From Planctomycetota bacterium (lineage in GTDB: Bacteria > Planctomycetota > OFTM77), in contig JAJDCO010000049.1 in assembly GCA_029260795.1 (NCBI GenBank), positions 1 to 46,093 on the forward strand: a DNA stretch of 46,093 nt, given 5' to 3'. The notes below the pieces were generated by a model. That model worked only from the letters and a program-made list of their open reading frames with translations, searched no databases and was not told the DNA's origin. Below, one piece after another: positions 33,454 to 42,449 of the stretch. The translations under genes and the position numbers were made by a program. Position 1 is the first letter of the stretch; every line of letters begins with the position of its first letter.

Positions 33454-34431
33454 GTGTGGATCATACTGTGGATCTCGCTGATCGGGCTCGGGGACCCGCC
33501 GCGCGATCGGATCGAGCTCAGGGGCGGGACGACGCTCGAAGGCACGATCCGGGCACAGGACGCGGTGGGACTCGACCTCGAGCTGCCGAGTGGTGAGGTT
33601 CTCTTCCTCGCGGCCGCCGACATCGCGGCGGTCCACGCGGCGTCAGTCGAGGCACCGCCCTTCATCCGGTTTCAGGTGGGGGAGACGGCCGACGCACTCC
33701 AGACCGCGTGGTCGGTCTACCGATCTCCCGATGGCAAGGCGCGAGTCGCTCTGGCAGGAGCGGTCCACATCGCGGATGCCGGCTACTTCCAGGAGCTTCA
33801 ATCACGCCTCGATCGATACGACGTCGTGCTCTTCGAAGGCGTCGGGAATGCCGCCGAGCCCGAGGTCGCCGCCCGGGCCGAGAAGAGGCTGGGCTTCATC
33901 GGGCAGCTTCAGCTCCAGATGGGCGATCTCCTGGATCTGACGTTTCAGAAGGACGGCATCGACTACAGCCGCGAGAGCTTTCGCAACGCGGACCTGGGAT
34001 GGGCTGAGCTGCAAGGTGAGCTCGATGAGCGTGGCCAGACACTGGTACCGATGGAAGGTCTGCTCCGCTTGGCGGCGCCCTTGATGCGTTGGACGATGTC
34101 CGCCCAGGCGAAGCTTTGGGAGCAGAGCGGGCAGAAAGAGAAGGCTTCCACCGAGATGAAGCGCTCGCTCGCCGGTGTGTTGGCCAATGCCGACCAATTC
34201 CTCGAGCAGCTCGGAATGCACGACCCGAACCAGCGGGACGACGTGATCATCTCGGTGCGAAACGACGCCGCTCTCCGCGAGCTCGACGTCGCCTTGGCCG
34301 AGGAGGACACTCGAAACATCGTCGTGTTCTATGGCGCCGGGCACCTGCCGGACCTGCATCGTCGCTTGGTCGAGCGCGGTTTTCGTCTCTGCGGATGGAG
34401 CTGGATCGATGCCTGGCACCTCCCCAAGTGA
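33454..34431 (+). CDS. TraB/TIKI-family protein
   Basis: A 325-residue protein. A short hydrophobic N-terminus (WIILWISLIGLG) may be a signal sequence. Residues ~20-60 form a small beta domain (ELRGGTTLEGTIRAQDAVG). The TraB/PrgY/GumN-type core follows: LAGAVHIADAGYFQEL supplies the conserved GxxH, DVVLFEGVGNAAEP the conserved acidic residue, and VVFYGAGHLPDLHRRLVERG the C-terminal GxGH motif. Eukaryotic TIKI members are metalloproteases; bacterial members are mostly uncharacterised, some inhibiting peptide pheromones. GTG 33454 has GAGGAG nine bases upstream. The following decarboxylase gene probably starts inside its 3' end. Confidence 0.8.
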   Translation: MWIILWISLIGLGDPPRDRIELRGGTTLEGTIRAQDAVGLDLELPSGEVLFLAAADIAAVHAASVEAPPFIRFQVGETADALQTAWSVYRSPDGKARVALAGAVHIADAGYFQELQSRLDRYDVVLFEGVGNAAEPEVAARAEKRLGFIGQLQLQMGDLLDLTFQKDGIDYSRESFRNADLGWAELQGELDERGQTLVPMEGLLRLAAPLMRWTMSAQAKLWEQSGQKEKASTEMKRSLAGVLANADQFLEQLGMHDPNQRDDVIISVRNDAALRELDVALAEEDTRNIVVFYGAGHLPDLHRRLVERGFRLCGWSWIDAWHLPK

Positions 34432-35869
34432 TTCGATGGGTGGGAGGTCGAACGAGAATCGCGAGCTCGAGCTGTCGAGCGAAGCGATGCGCTCACTGAC
34501 TGAGCGCACGGTCGAACGCCTGATCGCCCACGTCGAGTCGCTCCCGGATCAGCCGGCGTCCGAGACCGCAGGAGCCGAGGCGCTCGCCGCCTCTCTCCGA
34601 GAGCCCACGCCCGAGTCGGGTCAGCCCTTCGACGGAATCCTCGCAACGCTGTTCGAGCGCGTCTTCCCGGTCAGCTTCAACACGGCCTCACCCGGCTACC
34701 TGGCCTACATTCCGGGCGGTGGGCTGTTCCAAACCGCGCTCGCCGACTTCATCTCGGCGGCGACCAACCGCTACACCACCGTCTTCGTGGCTGGTCCTGG
34801 GCAGGCCCAGATCGAGGCCACCGTCGTGCGCTGGTTCGCCGACTGGATCGGCTATCCGGACACGGCCGGGGGCTTCCTCGCGAGCGGTGGCTCGCTGGCG
34901 AACTTCTCGGCTATCGTCACGGCTCGGCAGGAGCGCTTGCCGGAGAACTTCCTCGACGGGACGCTGTACGTCTCCGAGCAAGTGCATCACTCCATCACCA
35001 AGTCGGCTCGCCTGGCCGGGTTCCCGACGCGGAACGTCCGAGCGATTCCGACGGACGATCGATTCTGTATCCGGTGTGATCTTCTGCACGAGGCTATCAC
35101 GGCGGATCGTGCGAGCGGGCGTCGCCCCTTCCTCGTGGTGGGAAGTGCCGGCACGACCAACACGGGGGCGATCGACGACCTGGAAGCACTCGCCCAGATC
35201 GCGGCTCGCGAGGATCTCTGGTTTCACGTCGATGGCGCGTACGGCGGATTCTTCGTGCTCACCGAGCGGGGCCGGACTCGGATGCGCGGTCTGGCGAGTG
35301 CCGACTCGATCACGCTCGATCCGCACAAGGCGCTGTTCCTGCCCTATGGCACCGGCTCATTGATCGTGAAGGATCGTCGCGCACTCCAGCGGGCCCACAG
35401 CGAGCGCGCCGACTACATGCCGGCCATGCAGGAGGATGCCGATCACATCGATCTTTGCGAGATATCGCCAGAGCTGTCTCGAGGCTTTCGCGGGCTGCGA
35501 GTGTGGCTTCCCCTGAAGCTGCATGGCGTCGGTCCGTTTCGCGACAATCTCGAGGAGAAGCTCGATCTCGCGACCTGGGTGACGGAAGCGATTCGCGATC
35601 TACCGAACATCGAGATCGTCGCGGAGCCGCAGCTCAGCATCGTCGCCTTCCGGCATCGCCCCCAGGGTCTCGCCGACGGTCCCGAGCTCGATGCGCACAA
35701 TCGGCGACTGATGGAGCGGGTCAACTCGAAACGGCGAGTCTTCTTGACCGGGACGTCTCTGGGCGGGCGCTTCGTGATTCGGATCTGCGTGCTGTCATTC
35801 CGAACGCATCGCGACCGGATGCAGGAGGCATTCGAATCGATCCGCGACGCGGTCGCTGCCGGCAGCTGA
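34409..35869 (+). CDS. PLP-dependent group II decarboxylase
   Basis: A 486-residue fold-type I PLP enzyme of the aromatic-amino-acid/glutamate decarboxylase group. Motifs are NTASPGYLAYIPGGGLFQ, GGFLASGGSLANFSA, VVGSAGTTNTGAIDD, LWFHVDGAYGGFF and DSITLDPHKALFLPYGTG, in which K307 is the PLP lysine. Members release CO2 from aromatic amino acids, but substrate cannot be read from sequence, and aldehyde-forming relatives share these motifs. ATG 34409 has GGAG eight bases upstream and overlaps the TraB-family gene by 23 bp; ATG 34436, five bases after that stop, is the alternative. A possible terminator follows. Confidence 0.9.
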   Translation: MPGTSPSDSMGGRSNENRELELSSEAMRSLTERTVERLIAHVESLPDQPASETAGAEALAASLREPTPESGQPFDGILATLFERVFPVSFNTASPGYLAYIPGGGLFQTALADFISAATNRYTTVFVAGPGQAQIEATVVRWFADWIGYPDTAGGFLASGGSLANFSAIVTARQERLPENFLDGTLYVSEQVHHSITKSARLAGFPTRNVRAIPTDDRFCIRCDLLHEAITADRASGRRPFLVVGSAGTTNTGAIDDLEALAQIAAREDLWFHVDGAYGGFFVLTERGRTRMRGLASADSITLDPHKALFLPYGTGSLIVKDRRALQRAHSERADYMPAMQEDADHIDLCEISPELSRGFRGLRVWLPLKLHGVGPFRDNLEEKLDLATWVTEAIRDLPNIEIVAEPQLSIVAFRHRPQGLADGPELDAHNRRLMERVNSKRRVFLTGTSLGGRFVIRICVLSFRTHRDRMQEAFESIRDAVAAGS

Positions 35870-35897
35870 CGGCGTTCTCGCTCTGCCGGAGGAGCGA

Positions 35898-35944
35898 CGG
35901 AGCGCGCGCCACGGCGATTGCCGGGCGAGCGCTCCGCGCGTTTT
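35898..35944 (+). terminator. Possible terminator between convergent genes
   Basis: An 8-bp perfect stem (35898-35905 with 35929-35936) encloses an inner CGGC-GATT-GCCG hairpin and is followed, after CGCG, by TTTT at 35941-35944. It lies 28 bases after the decarboxylase stop and immediately before the hibernation-factor stop on the other strand, so it may serve both. Confidence 0.45.
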
Positions 35945-35948
35945 GGGA

Positions 35949-36263
35949 TCAGCGACGATGTTCGCGGAGGCGACGCAGGCGCTTGCGGACGGTGTCCTGA
36001 AGTCGATTCGCGGCGAGGTTGATCGCGCGATACAGGCTTCCATCTCGCTGCTGAACCATCAACTCGCGGCCGTTGGACAGCCGCACCTGCAAGAGGCAGC
36101 GTTTGTCGAGCCCTCCCCGTGGCCCGTTCAGGTCTTCGAGCTGTACCCGAACCGAAGCGATGCGATCGACCACCCGATCGAGCGCTCGCCTCATGCGGGT
36201 CTCAGCGTGACGGAGCAGCGAGTCCGAAAGGCGGACATTACGTCCCCAGATGTCGACTTGCAT
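35949..36263 (-). CDS. hpf: HPF/RaiA-type ribosome hibernation factor
   Basis: A 104-residue S30AE-family protein. MQVDIWGRNVRLSDSLLRHA and RMRRALDRVVDRIASVRVQL form the first beta-alpha-beta unit. CLLQVRLSNGRELMVQQRDG and LYRAINLAANRLQDTVRKRL complete the fold. It is the short form without the C-terminal dimerisation domain. Such proteins bind the 30S decoding region in stationary phase and block tRNA and mRNA binding. ATG 36263 has GGAGG seven bases upstream. The gene stands alone. Confidence 0.85.
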   Translation of the reverse strand: MQVDIWGRNVRLSDSLLRHAETRMRRALDRVVDRIASVRVQLEDLNGPRGGLDKRCLLQVRLSNGRELMVQQRDGSLYRAINLAANRLQDTVRKRLRRLREHRR

Positions 36264-36918
36264 GGACGACCTCCGTGCTCGTTTGGACGACCTTCTTCGA
36301 AGTGTCCCGTTTCCGGCTCCATCCTAGCTCAGCGCGGCCCGAGCCGTAAGGGGCCGGATTCTCACTGTTCAGGACTCGACCAAGATGGCCTCGGAACTGT
36401 CCTCGAGTGCAGAACGGGACGAAGGAACAGATTGCGGAGGTGAGGCCAGAGGGAGGTCGTCGGATGTGGAGAGGGACCCGAGACGAGGCTCGAGGTCGAT
36501 CGGCCGGATGACGCAGGTGGCTCAGACTCGAGGGGTGGGCCTCGAAGGGAAACCGGCACTCCAAACAAGGAGCGGTACCTGACTTCGTTGAGTGAACATA
36601 ATGTCGAGTCGTCGGTGGCTCGGTCACAAACGAAGAGGAATCATGCCATGAGCAAGGTCAATCCGATTCTTCTGGAACGTCGCGACCCACGTCGAAGACG
36701 TACCGCCCGATTAGCTCGCCGAGCGTGCCGCAAAGGCCTTCGGCGGCAGTTGACTCGAACACCGCGGGGGGCACCCGAGCGGGTGCCCCCGATCGGTCTT
36801 CTCGGGGAGCCCGACACCGACCGACCAGATCCCCCCGATTCGACGCTCGCCGCGGTCGGCTACCGCATCCTGGAGCCGGCCGTCATCCTGAGGATGGCGC
36901 GCGATAGACCGGGACTAG
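36264..36918. other. Long intergenic region, no clear gene
   Basis: 655 bp between the hibernation-factor start (on -) and the 3' end of the hybrid kinase (on -). The only coding candidate is a frame from ATG 36648 with AGAGGA eight bases upstream. It starts as a very basic peptide (RRDPRRRRTARLARRACRK) but runs through the hairpin at 36767-36790 and ~100 bases into the antisense of the kinase, with no protein-like character afterwards. A small RNA ending at the hairpin is possible. No tRNA or riboswitch was recognised. Confidence 0.4.
36767..36790. terminator. Hairpin downstream of the hybrid kinase operon
   Basis: A perfect 10-bp stem (36767-36776 with 36781-36790) with loop GAGC, about 130 bases beyond the kinase stop on the minus strand. 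There is no U-run on either side. It could end the receptor-yfiR-kinase transcript or a short plus-strand transcript. Confidence 0.5.
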
Positions 36919-39345
36919 CTAGACCGGCGTCGGGCCGGCCGGGTGGGGTGGCGGGGAGTCCCGGTCCACCAGCTGCGCGATGGTATCGAACAACGCGCTC
37001 GGCCGGAGCGGTTTGGTGAGGTACTCGTCCATGCCGGCCCCGAGGCACTTCTCCCGGTCGCCGCGCATCGCGTGGGCGGTCAGCGCGATGATGGGCACGT
37101 GGCCCCCTTGCGCCTTCTCCCGGCTCCGAATCGCCCGCGTGGCACTCAGCCCGTCGAGTATCGGCATTTGGACATCCATCAGCACGACGTCGAAGGTGGC
37201 GACCTCGAGATGGTCGAGAGCTTCTTGCCCGTTGTTGGCCACGGTCACGCGGCAGCCGCGCTTCTCCAAGAGCCGGCACGCCAGCTTCTGATTCATCGGA
37301 TTGTCTTCGGCCAAGAGCACGTGCAGGCTGGCAAGCAGTGCATCGTTCCTCTCGATGCGGACGGATTCTGGCTCGCCCGAGACCGGCACGAGGCTCGGCC
37401 CGCCTCCTCCGCCCAGCGCTTCAGAGACACGGTTGAAGAGCTCGGAGGGGCCGACCGGCTTCACCAGGACGTCGTGAATGTCGAGGCCCCGCATCTGCGA
37501 GCGGATCTGGGGCTGGTCGAAGGTCGTCGCCAAGATGAGGATAGGAACCTCGGGCGGCAAGCCGCTACTCCGGAGCGACGAGATGATCGAGAGCCCCGAG
37601 ATCTCTTCGAGCTGGGAGTCGAGCAGGACGAATCGGATGGGGGTCGACTGGCTCTCTCGATCTGCAATTGCGGCCAAGGCCTGGTCGTGGTTCTCCGCCA
37701 CCTGCGTCGCGATTCCCCAAGCTGCCAGGAGCTCGGCGAGGGACTCGCGGCTCGTTCGATTGTCGTCGATCACCAGAGCTCGCCCTCCTTCGAAGGGCTC
37801 GAGGCAGCGCTCGAGGGCAGGCTCGTCCACCTTCTCGAAGAGGGCGGTGAAGAAGAAGCGGCTCCCGACGCCCAGCTCGCTCTCCACCCCGATCTCACCG
37901 TCCATCAGCTCGACGAGCTGTTTGCAGATCGCCAAGCCCAGCCCCGTGCCGCCCGCTCGACGCGTGTGAGAGGCGTCCACCTGCTCGAACGAGCGAAAGA
38001 TCCGCTTCTGATCGTTTCGGCTCATGCCGGCCCCGGTGTCGCGAATCTCGAAGCCGACCCGCACCGTCGAGTCGGAGGAGCCGGGCTCGGCCCGGAGCGA
38101 CAGCACGATCTCGCCTTCGCTCGTGAACTTGATGGCATTGGTGATCAGATTGGTCAGCACCTGACGAAGACGATCGGGGTCGCCGACCAGGAGGTCGGGC
38201 GTGTTCGAGGCAGTTCGCATCGCCAGCTCGCAGCCCTTCTGATGAGCCTTGATGGCGAGGACGCGCAGTGTCTCTCCGGCGACGATGTGCAGCGAGAAGC
38301 GGCGCGGGACGAGCTCGAGCTTGCCGGCCTCGATCTTGGTGTAGTCCAGAATGTCGTTGATCAAGCTGAGCAAGGAGTTGGCCGACGACCGGACGGTCTG
38401 GAGGTAGTCCCGCTGCTCCTCGTCGAGCTCAGTCGCCAAGGCGAGCTCGGTCATGCCGATCACGGCATTCATGGGGGTTCGGATCTCGTGGCTCATGTTG
38501 GCCAAGAAGAGTGACTTGGACTCGGCGGCCTCCTCGGCGCGCGCCAAGGCCTTGCGCAGCTCGAACGTGCGTCGCTCGACGGCGTTCTCCAGCTGTGACT
38601 GATAGGAGACGAGCGTGCTCTCGCGCTGCTGAACCATCTCGACCATCGAGTTGAAGCGGTCGATCAGGTCGCCGATCTCTGCACCGCTCATGCGGGGAGC
38701 CCGGATCGAGTAGTCTTGCTCGGTTTGGATCCGCTGGGACACGTGAGCCAAGCTGAGGATCGGGGCAGAGACGCTTCGCTGGAGGCGATAGGCCAGGAGC
38801 AGCGTCAGGAGGGTGGCTCCGGCGGTGACGAGAGCGATCGTGCGGTCGAAGGCGGACTGCCAGCGCTCGATGATGCTCAGGTCGGTGACGAGGCACAGGC
38901 GGTAGGGGCGGGCACCCGACTCTCGGCTGTACCAGATCGTGAGCAGCCCCTCGGTGAAGTAGCAGCCGTCGCCGACCGGAGGCTCGGCGGTCAGCTGCTT
39001 GCTGTCCGCTCGTCGAAACTCCGCGAAGGGCGACTCGGGGTTCACGGTGCCCGGCGAGTCGGCGCTCTCGAGGGGGTAGATGGCGGCGAGGCGCATGGAG
39101 GGCTCGGCACTCAGGACCTCCAGCAAGCCGCGTGCGTCGTCTGGGCTGTCGAAATCGACCGCCGCCTGCACATTGGCGGCCGTGATCCGGGCCAGTGTCT
39201 GGAGCTGCTGCTCGGTCTTTTCCCGGATCATCTGACTGCCCAGCCACGACATGAATCCCGCTGCTGTCAGCAAGCCGGCCACGGTCGTGATCACGATCAG
39301 AAGGGTGATCCGGTATCGGATCGACACGTTCTGGAAAAGGCTCAC
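36919..39345 (-). CDS. Hybrid sensor histidine kinase with two receiver domains
   Basis: An 808-residue BarA-like hybrid kinase. Membrane helices lie near 13-36 and 165-187, with a periplasmic sensor between ([20 protein letters not shown] is typical of CHASE8-like sensors). A HAMP domain ([20 protein letters not shown]) and coiled coil lead to HisKA with H286 in [18 protein letters not shown]. HATPase_c motifs are [22 protein letters not shown] and [16 protein letters not shown]. Receiver 1 (D576 in VLLDSQL) and receiver 2 (D724 in [12 protein letters not shown], with LAEDNPMNQ and LTKPL) follow; no Hpt domain is present. GTG 39345 lies six bases after the YfiR-like stop, its GAGG inside that gene, so translation is coupled. 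It presumably senses the output of the YfiR-like protein and receptor; no response regulator is adjacent. Confidence 0.93.
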   Translation of the reverse strand: MSLFQNVSIRYRITLLIVITTVAGLLTAAGFMSWLGSQMIREKTEQQLQTLARITAANVQAAVDFDSPDDARGLLEVLSAEPSMRLAAIYPLESADSPGTVNPESPFAEFRRADSKQLTAEPPVGDGCYFTEGLLTIWYSRESGARPYRLCLVTDLSIIERWQSAFDRTIALVTAGATLLTLLLAYRLQRSVSAPILSLAHVSQRIQTEQDYSIRAPRMSGAEIGDLIDRFNSMVEMVQQRESTLVSYQSQLENAVERRTFELRKALARAEEAAESKSLFLANMSHEIRTPMNAVIGMTELALATELDEEQRDYLQTVRSSANSLLSLINDILDYTKIEAGKLELVPRRFSLHIVAGETLRVLAIKAHQKGCELAMRTASNTPDLLVGDPDRLRQVLTNLITNAIKFTSEGEIVLSLRAEPGSSDSTVRVGFEIRDTGAGMSRNDQKRIFRSFEQVDASHTRRAGGTGLGLAICKQLVELMDGEIGVESELGVGSRFFFTALFEKVDEPALERCLEPFEGGRALVIDDNRTSRESLAELLAAWGIATQVAENHDQALAAIADRESQSTPIRFVLLDSQLEEISGLSIISSLRSSGLPPEVPILILATTFDQPQIRSQMRGLDIHDVLVKPVGPSELFNRVSEALGGGGGPSLVPVSGEPESVRIERNDALLASLHVLLAEDNPMNQKLACRLLEKRGCRVTVANNGQEALDHLEVATFDVVLMDVQMPILDGLSATRAIRSREKAQGGHVPIIALTAHAMRGDREKCLGAGMDEYLTKPLRPSALFDTIAQLVDRDSPPPHPAGPTPV

Positions 39346-39351
39346 AGGAGC

Positions 39352-40032
39352 TTACCTCTTCGAGCAGTCAATGATCCGAGCGTTCCGGAGCAGTCCGGAT
39401 TGCAGCTCGAGACCGGCGCGGCGCTCGTGCTTTCGGCAGGCCTCGAAAGCGGCTCGACGATTCTCGATGTAGAGCGACAAGATGCTCCCCTGCTCGGCCT
39501 GTCCCTTGGCCAGACCGATCGTCAGGATGGGGCGAGCTCCGTACAGCCGCTCGATCTGGTCGAGGTCCCGCCTCCGATCGGCACCGATGAGAAGAACATG
39601 GATCTCGTCCGGTCGGGGAAGCTCTTCGAGTACGAGAACTCGAACGGGACGAGGTGTGGTCGTCGGCTTGACGGTGTTCCCGGGATCGATGCGGCGAGTC
39701 CGGATCGCGATCTGCTTCCCCTTCTTCGTGAGCTCCTTCAAGGCGCGGGCGAGCCGGTCGTCCTTCCAGACTCCAATGATGAGCGGGTCTCGAGCCTCTT
39801 TGGTTTCTTGCGTGGAGAAGCTCGTCTCGGGCCAGATCGTGTAACCGCAAAAGCTCAGGACCAGCGCGGCCTTCAGGGAGTGGACGTCCCGAGCCGGCGG
39901 CTTCTCTTGCCAGGCTCCGGAGGAGAGCGAGGAGGCGGTCAGCATCCATACACCGACGACCAGGTGAGTCAACCAGAGGTCGGCTCGCCTTCGCGCCTTC
40001 GGAGTGTGGGTGTTTCCCGTCATCCTGCTCAT
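39352..40032 (-). CDS. YfiR/DUF4154-family periplasmic protein
   Basis: A 226-residue exported protein. A basic start and hydrophobic segment (LTHLVVGVWMLTASSLSSGAW) form a long signal peptide or anchor. The DUF4154 domain begins at LKAALVLSFCGYTIWPETSF, continues PLIIGVWKDDRLARALKEL and RPVRVLVLEELPRPDEIHVL, and closes with ILTIGLAKGQAEQGSILSLY and GLELQSGLLRNARIID. In Pseudomonas YfiR represses the diguanylate cyclase YfiN; in many bacteria the domain is encoded between a TonB receptor and a hybrid kinase, as here. It starts six bases after the receptor stop; a second ATG three codons on is possible. It probably relays a periplasmic signal. Confidence 0.9.
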   Translation of the reverse strand: MSRMTGNTHTPKARRRADLWLTHLVVGVWMLTASSLSSGAWQEKPPARDVHSLKAALVLSFCGYTIWPETSFSTQETKEARDPLIIGVWKDDRLARALKELTKKGKQIAIRTRRIDPGNTVKPTTTPRPVRVLVLEELPRPDEIHVLLIGADRRRDLDQIERLYGARPILTIGLAKGQAEQGSILSLYIENRRAAFEACRKHERRAGLELQSGLLRNARIIDCSKR

Positions 40033-40038
40033 TCGGGC

Positions 40039-42108
40039 TCAAAACCTCAGAGCGACACTGAAGTAGATGGCCCGTTCGACCTCGGTGGGCACGATGCCGA
40101 TCTGGCCTTGGAACTCGGGATGCCGACGATCGAGGAGGTTCTGTCCGACCAAGGCGAGCTCCACGGAGTCCGTCGGACGCCAGCCGAAGCGAAGATCCGC
40201 GCGCAGATATGCCGGGGCACTCTGGGCCGAGATCACGTCGACGTAGGACAGGAAAGCATCGATCTCGATGTCGTCGGTCACGTCGAGCTGCGAGCGCAAG
40301 GTGGCTTGGTTGCGCGGCGAGTTGTCGTCGAGATCATCGAGCGGCGTGAGCCGACCGGTGGGCTTGGGACGGTCCATGATCTTGAAGAAAGCGTAGGTAC
40401 CGATCAGACGCCACGAGTCCGTCACTCGCCAGCGGCTCTCCATCTCCAGGCCGTAGGCCTGAGCTCGTCGTTGATTCTCGAAGAACTGGGGAATGACGAC
40501 GGTGCCCGCCGAGGTCACGAACGGTGCCCCATTCTCCAAGCTGTTCAAGTTGTCGTAGTCGTTGACGAAGGCGCTCACGTCGATCGAGACAGATTCGTGG
40601 GGCTGAACGCGATAGCCGAGCTCGTAGGACGTGAGCCGCTCCTCGGCATAGCTCTTGTCGCCGTAGATCGTGATCTCTGTCGGCAGGCCGGTGCCGGGAT
40701 CGGTGAATGTGTTGATCCGAATGCGCCCTTCGTCCTCGTAGCGGGACGGCGAGCGGATGGCGCGCGAGACGGCACCCCAGAGCGTCTGGCGCTCGGTCGG
40801 TTGAAAGCTCAAACGCACACTCGGTTGGACCTCGACGCCCGTATAGGGCTGATGCTCGACCTTGGTGCCCGCTGTGAATTGCAATTGGTCGTCAATCAGC
40901 TCGATCTGATCCTGGACGAAAGCGCTCAGAAGATGGGTGGAGCGGCTTCGATTGTGGATGTCGATGTACTGGGAAGGATGGTTGCGATCGAAGAGCGCCC
41001 GATATCCGAAGCCGACCGCGACCTGGTGCGAATCGACAGGTGACCAATCGAGCTGATAGTCGAGATCGATCGTGTCCGTCGTCGTGTCGGCGGTCAACCG
41101 GGAGGTCCGTTCCTGCCGGTCATAGTAGACCTGAAGCGTCGATCGCAGGTCGTCTCCGTGACCCAAGCTGTAGCGGCCGAGAAGGTTTCCTCCGGCAAAG
41201 TCTTCCTCGTCTTCGATCACGATCGTGGTGGTCGGTCGGATCAGAGGGACGACCTGACGGCCGCCGAACTTGCCCAGCATCAGGTCGCCTTGAAGCGTGT
41301 ATCGCGCGTCGGCGCTCCCATACCCGTCGATCCGGAAGCCGGCTTGGGCTACCTGCGAATCGTCGGCACCGTCCTCACCGGTGCGCACCCGCTGCGAGTC
41401 CTGGTTCTGATGATGAGCGTACACGCGATAGTACACGTCGTCCGAGATCTGATCGCCATAGCGGAAGGCCGAGAAGCCTTCGAGCTCGGAGCCGCTGCCG
41501 GCTTCGACGTAGCCTCCTTGAGTCTCCCTCGCCTCCTTCGAGATGATGTTGATGACACCGTTGACCGCGTTTGCTCCCCAGAGCGCCGCCCCTGGCCCTC
41601 GAATGATCTCGATCCGCTCCAGATCGGAGAGCATCGGCACCTGGGCTTGCCAGTAGACACCCGAGAACAGATGCGTGTAGAGGGTGCGCCCATCGCTCAG
41701 GACTTGAAGCTTGTTCGCGAACTGATCGGCGAAGCCGCGAGCGGAGATGGCCCAGTGGTTGGCCGTGATCTGGCCGACGTGCATGCCCGGGACCAATCGA
41801 AACAGATCCGGCAGGCGGCGCATGCCGGAACGGCGAATGTCGTCCTCGGTGAGTGCCGAGATCGCGGCTGGCGCCGTGAAGAGTCGCTCCTGTCGCTTGG
41901 AAACCGAGGTGACCTCGACCTCCAGGAGCTCTTCGAGGCTCAGATCGAGGAGCTCCTCGGCCGGATCTTGGGAGTCGACTTCGCTCGGTTGGCTGCCCGA
42001 GGCGGGTCCGACTTGGGCTTGGGAGAGCTCAGCGGTGGCGAAAAGGGTCCCGACGCCACAAAGAGTGAGCGATCTCCACCGTCCCGCGAGTCCAGCTTTC
42101 GCGTTCAC
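40039..42108 (-). CDS. TonB-dependent outer-membrane receptor
   Basis: A 689-residue receptor with signal peptide (SLTLCGVGTLFATAELSQAQ). Following a short acidic linker (LLDLSLEELLEVEVTSVSKR, typical of receptors paired with YfiR-like proteins), the plug runs LFTAPAAISALTEDDIRRSG, LFRLVPGMHVGQ, ISARGFADQFANKLQVLSDG and ERIEIIRGPGAALWGANAVN GVINIIS. The barrel ends in the terminal-Phe signature IYFSVALRF. The substrate is unknown. GTG 42108 with AGGAG seven bases upstream is used; the longer frame to 42159 has no signal-peptide logic. It is the first gene of the receptor-yfiR-kinase operon, and the 341 bp upstream hold a hairpin and no gene. Confidence 0.92.
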   Translation of the reverse strand: MNAKAGLAGRWRSLTLCGVGTLFATAELSQAQVGPASGSQPSEVDSQDPAEELLDLSLEELLEVEVTSVSKRQERLFTAPAAISALTEDDIRRSGMRRLPDLFRLVPGMHVGQITANHWAISARGFADQFANKLQVLSDGRTLYTHLFSGVYWQAQVPMLSDLERIEIIRGPGAALWGANAVNGVINIISKEARETQGGYVEAGSGSELEGFSAFRYGDQISDDVYYRVYAHHQNQDSQRVRTGEDGADDSQVAQAGFRIDGYGSADARYTLQGDLMLGKFGGRQVVPLIRPTTTIVIEDEEDFAGGNLLGRYSLGHGDDLRSTLQVYYDRQERTSRLTADTTTDTIDLDYQLDWSPVDSHQVAVGFGYRALFDRNHPSQYIDIHNRSRSTHLLSAFVQDQIELIDDQLQFTAGTKVEHQPYTGVEVQPSVRLSFQPTERQTLWGAVSRAIRSPSRYEDEGRIRINTFTDPGTGLPTEITIYGDKSYAEERLTSYELGYRVQPHESVSIDVSAFVNDYDNLNSLENGAPFVTSAGTVVIPQFFENQRRAQAYGLEMESRWRVTDSWRLIGTYAFFKIMDRPKPTGRLTPLDDLDDNSPRNQATLRSQLDVTDDIEIDAFLSYVDVISAQSAPAYLRADLRFGWRPTDSVELALVGQNLLDRRHPEFQGQIGIVPTEVERAIYFSVALRF

Positions 42109-42380
42109 TCGATGCTCCTGGTGAGATTCCCGAGGTAACCGTGGGGAGAGGAGATCCACGCAGGGCTCATCGAGCTATCAACCACAAGAACTTGAAACAG
42201 AAGCGGAAAAGGGGGGACCTACGCCATGCGCTCAGGACCCGGAGGCTCGGGATTCGACCTGCCGCTCCTTGCGAGGGCCGGCCTCTTCCTCACCGGAAGC
42301 TCCTGGAGAGCGGTGACTGAGGCGCCCGATGTCGGCTTCGCGGCCGCCGACGACTCGGAGCTCGGTGCTTCCGTGGACGG

Positions 42381-42422
42381 TGAGCACCCGGCCAGACGTG
42401 TACTGACCCGCCCGGGTGCTCA
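42381..42422 (-). terminator. Hairpin after the glycosidase-like gene
   Basis: A perfect 11-bp inverted repeat (42381-42391 with 42412-42422) and a 20-base loop, starting 28 bases after the stop at 42450 on the minus strand. There is no T-run. The remaining intergenic sequence, 42109-42380, must carry the receptor promoter, but nothing in it stands out. Confidence 0.4.
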
Positions 42423-42449
42423 TCGTGGCTTGCTGGCTCGCTCCTGCCG

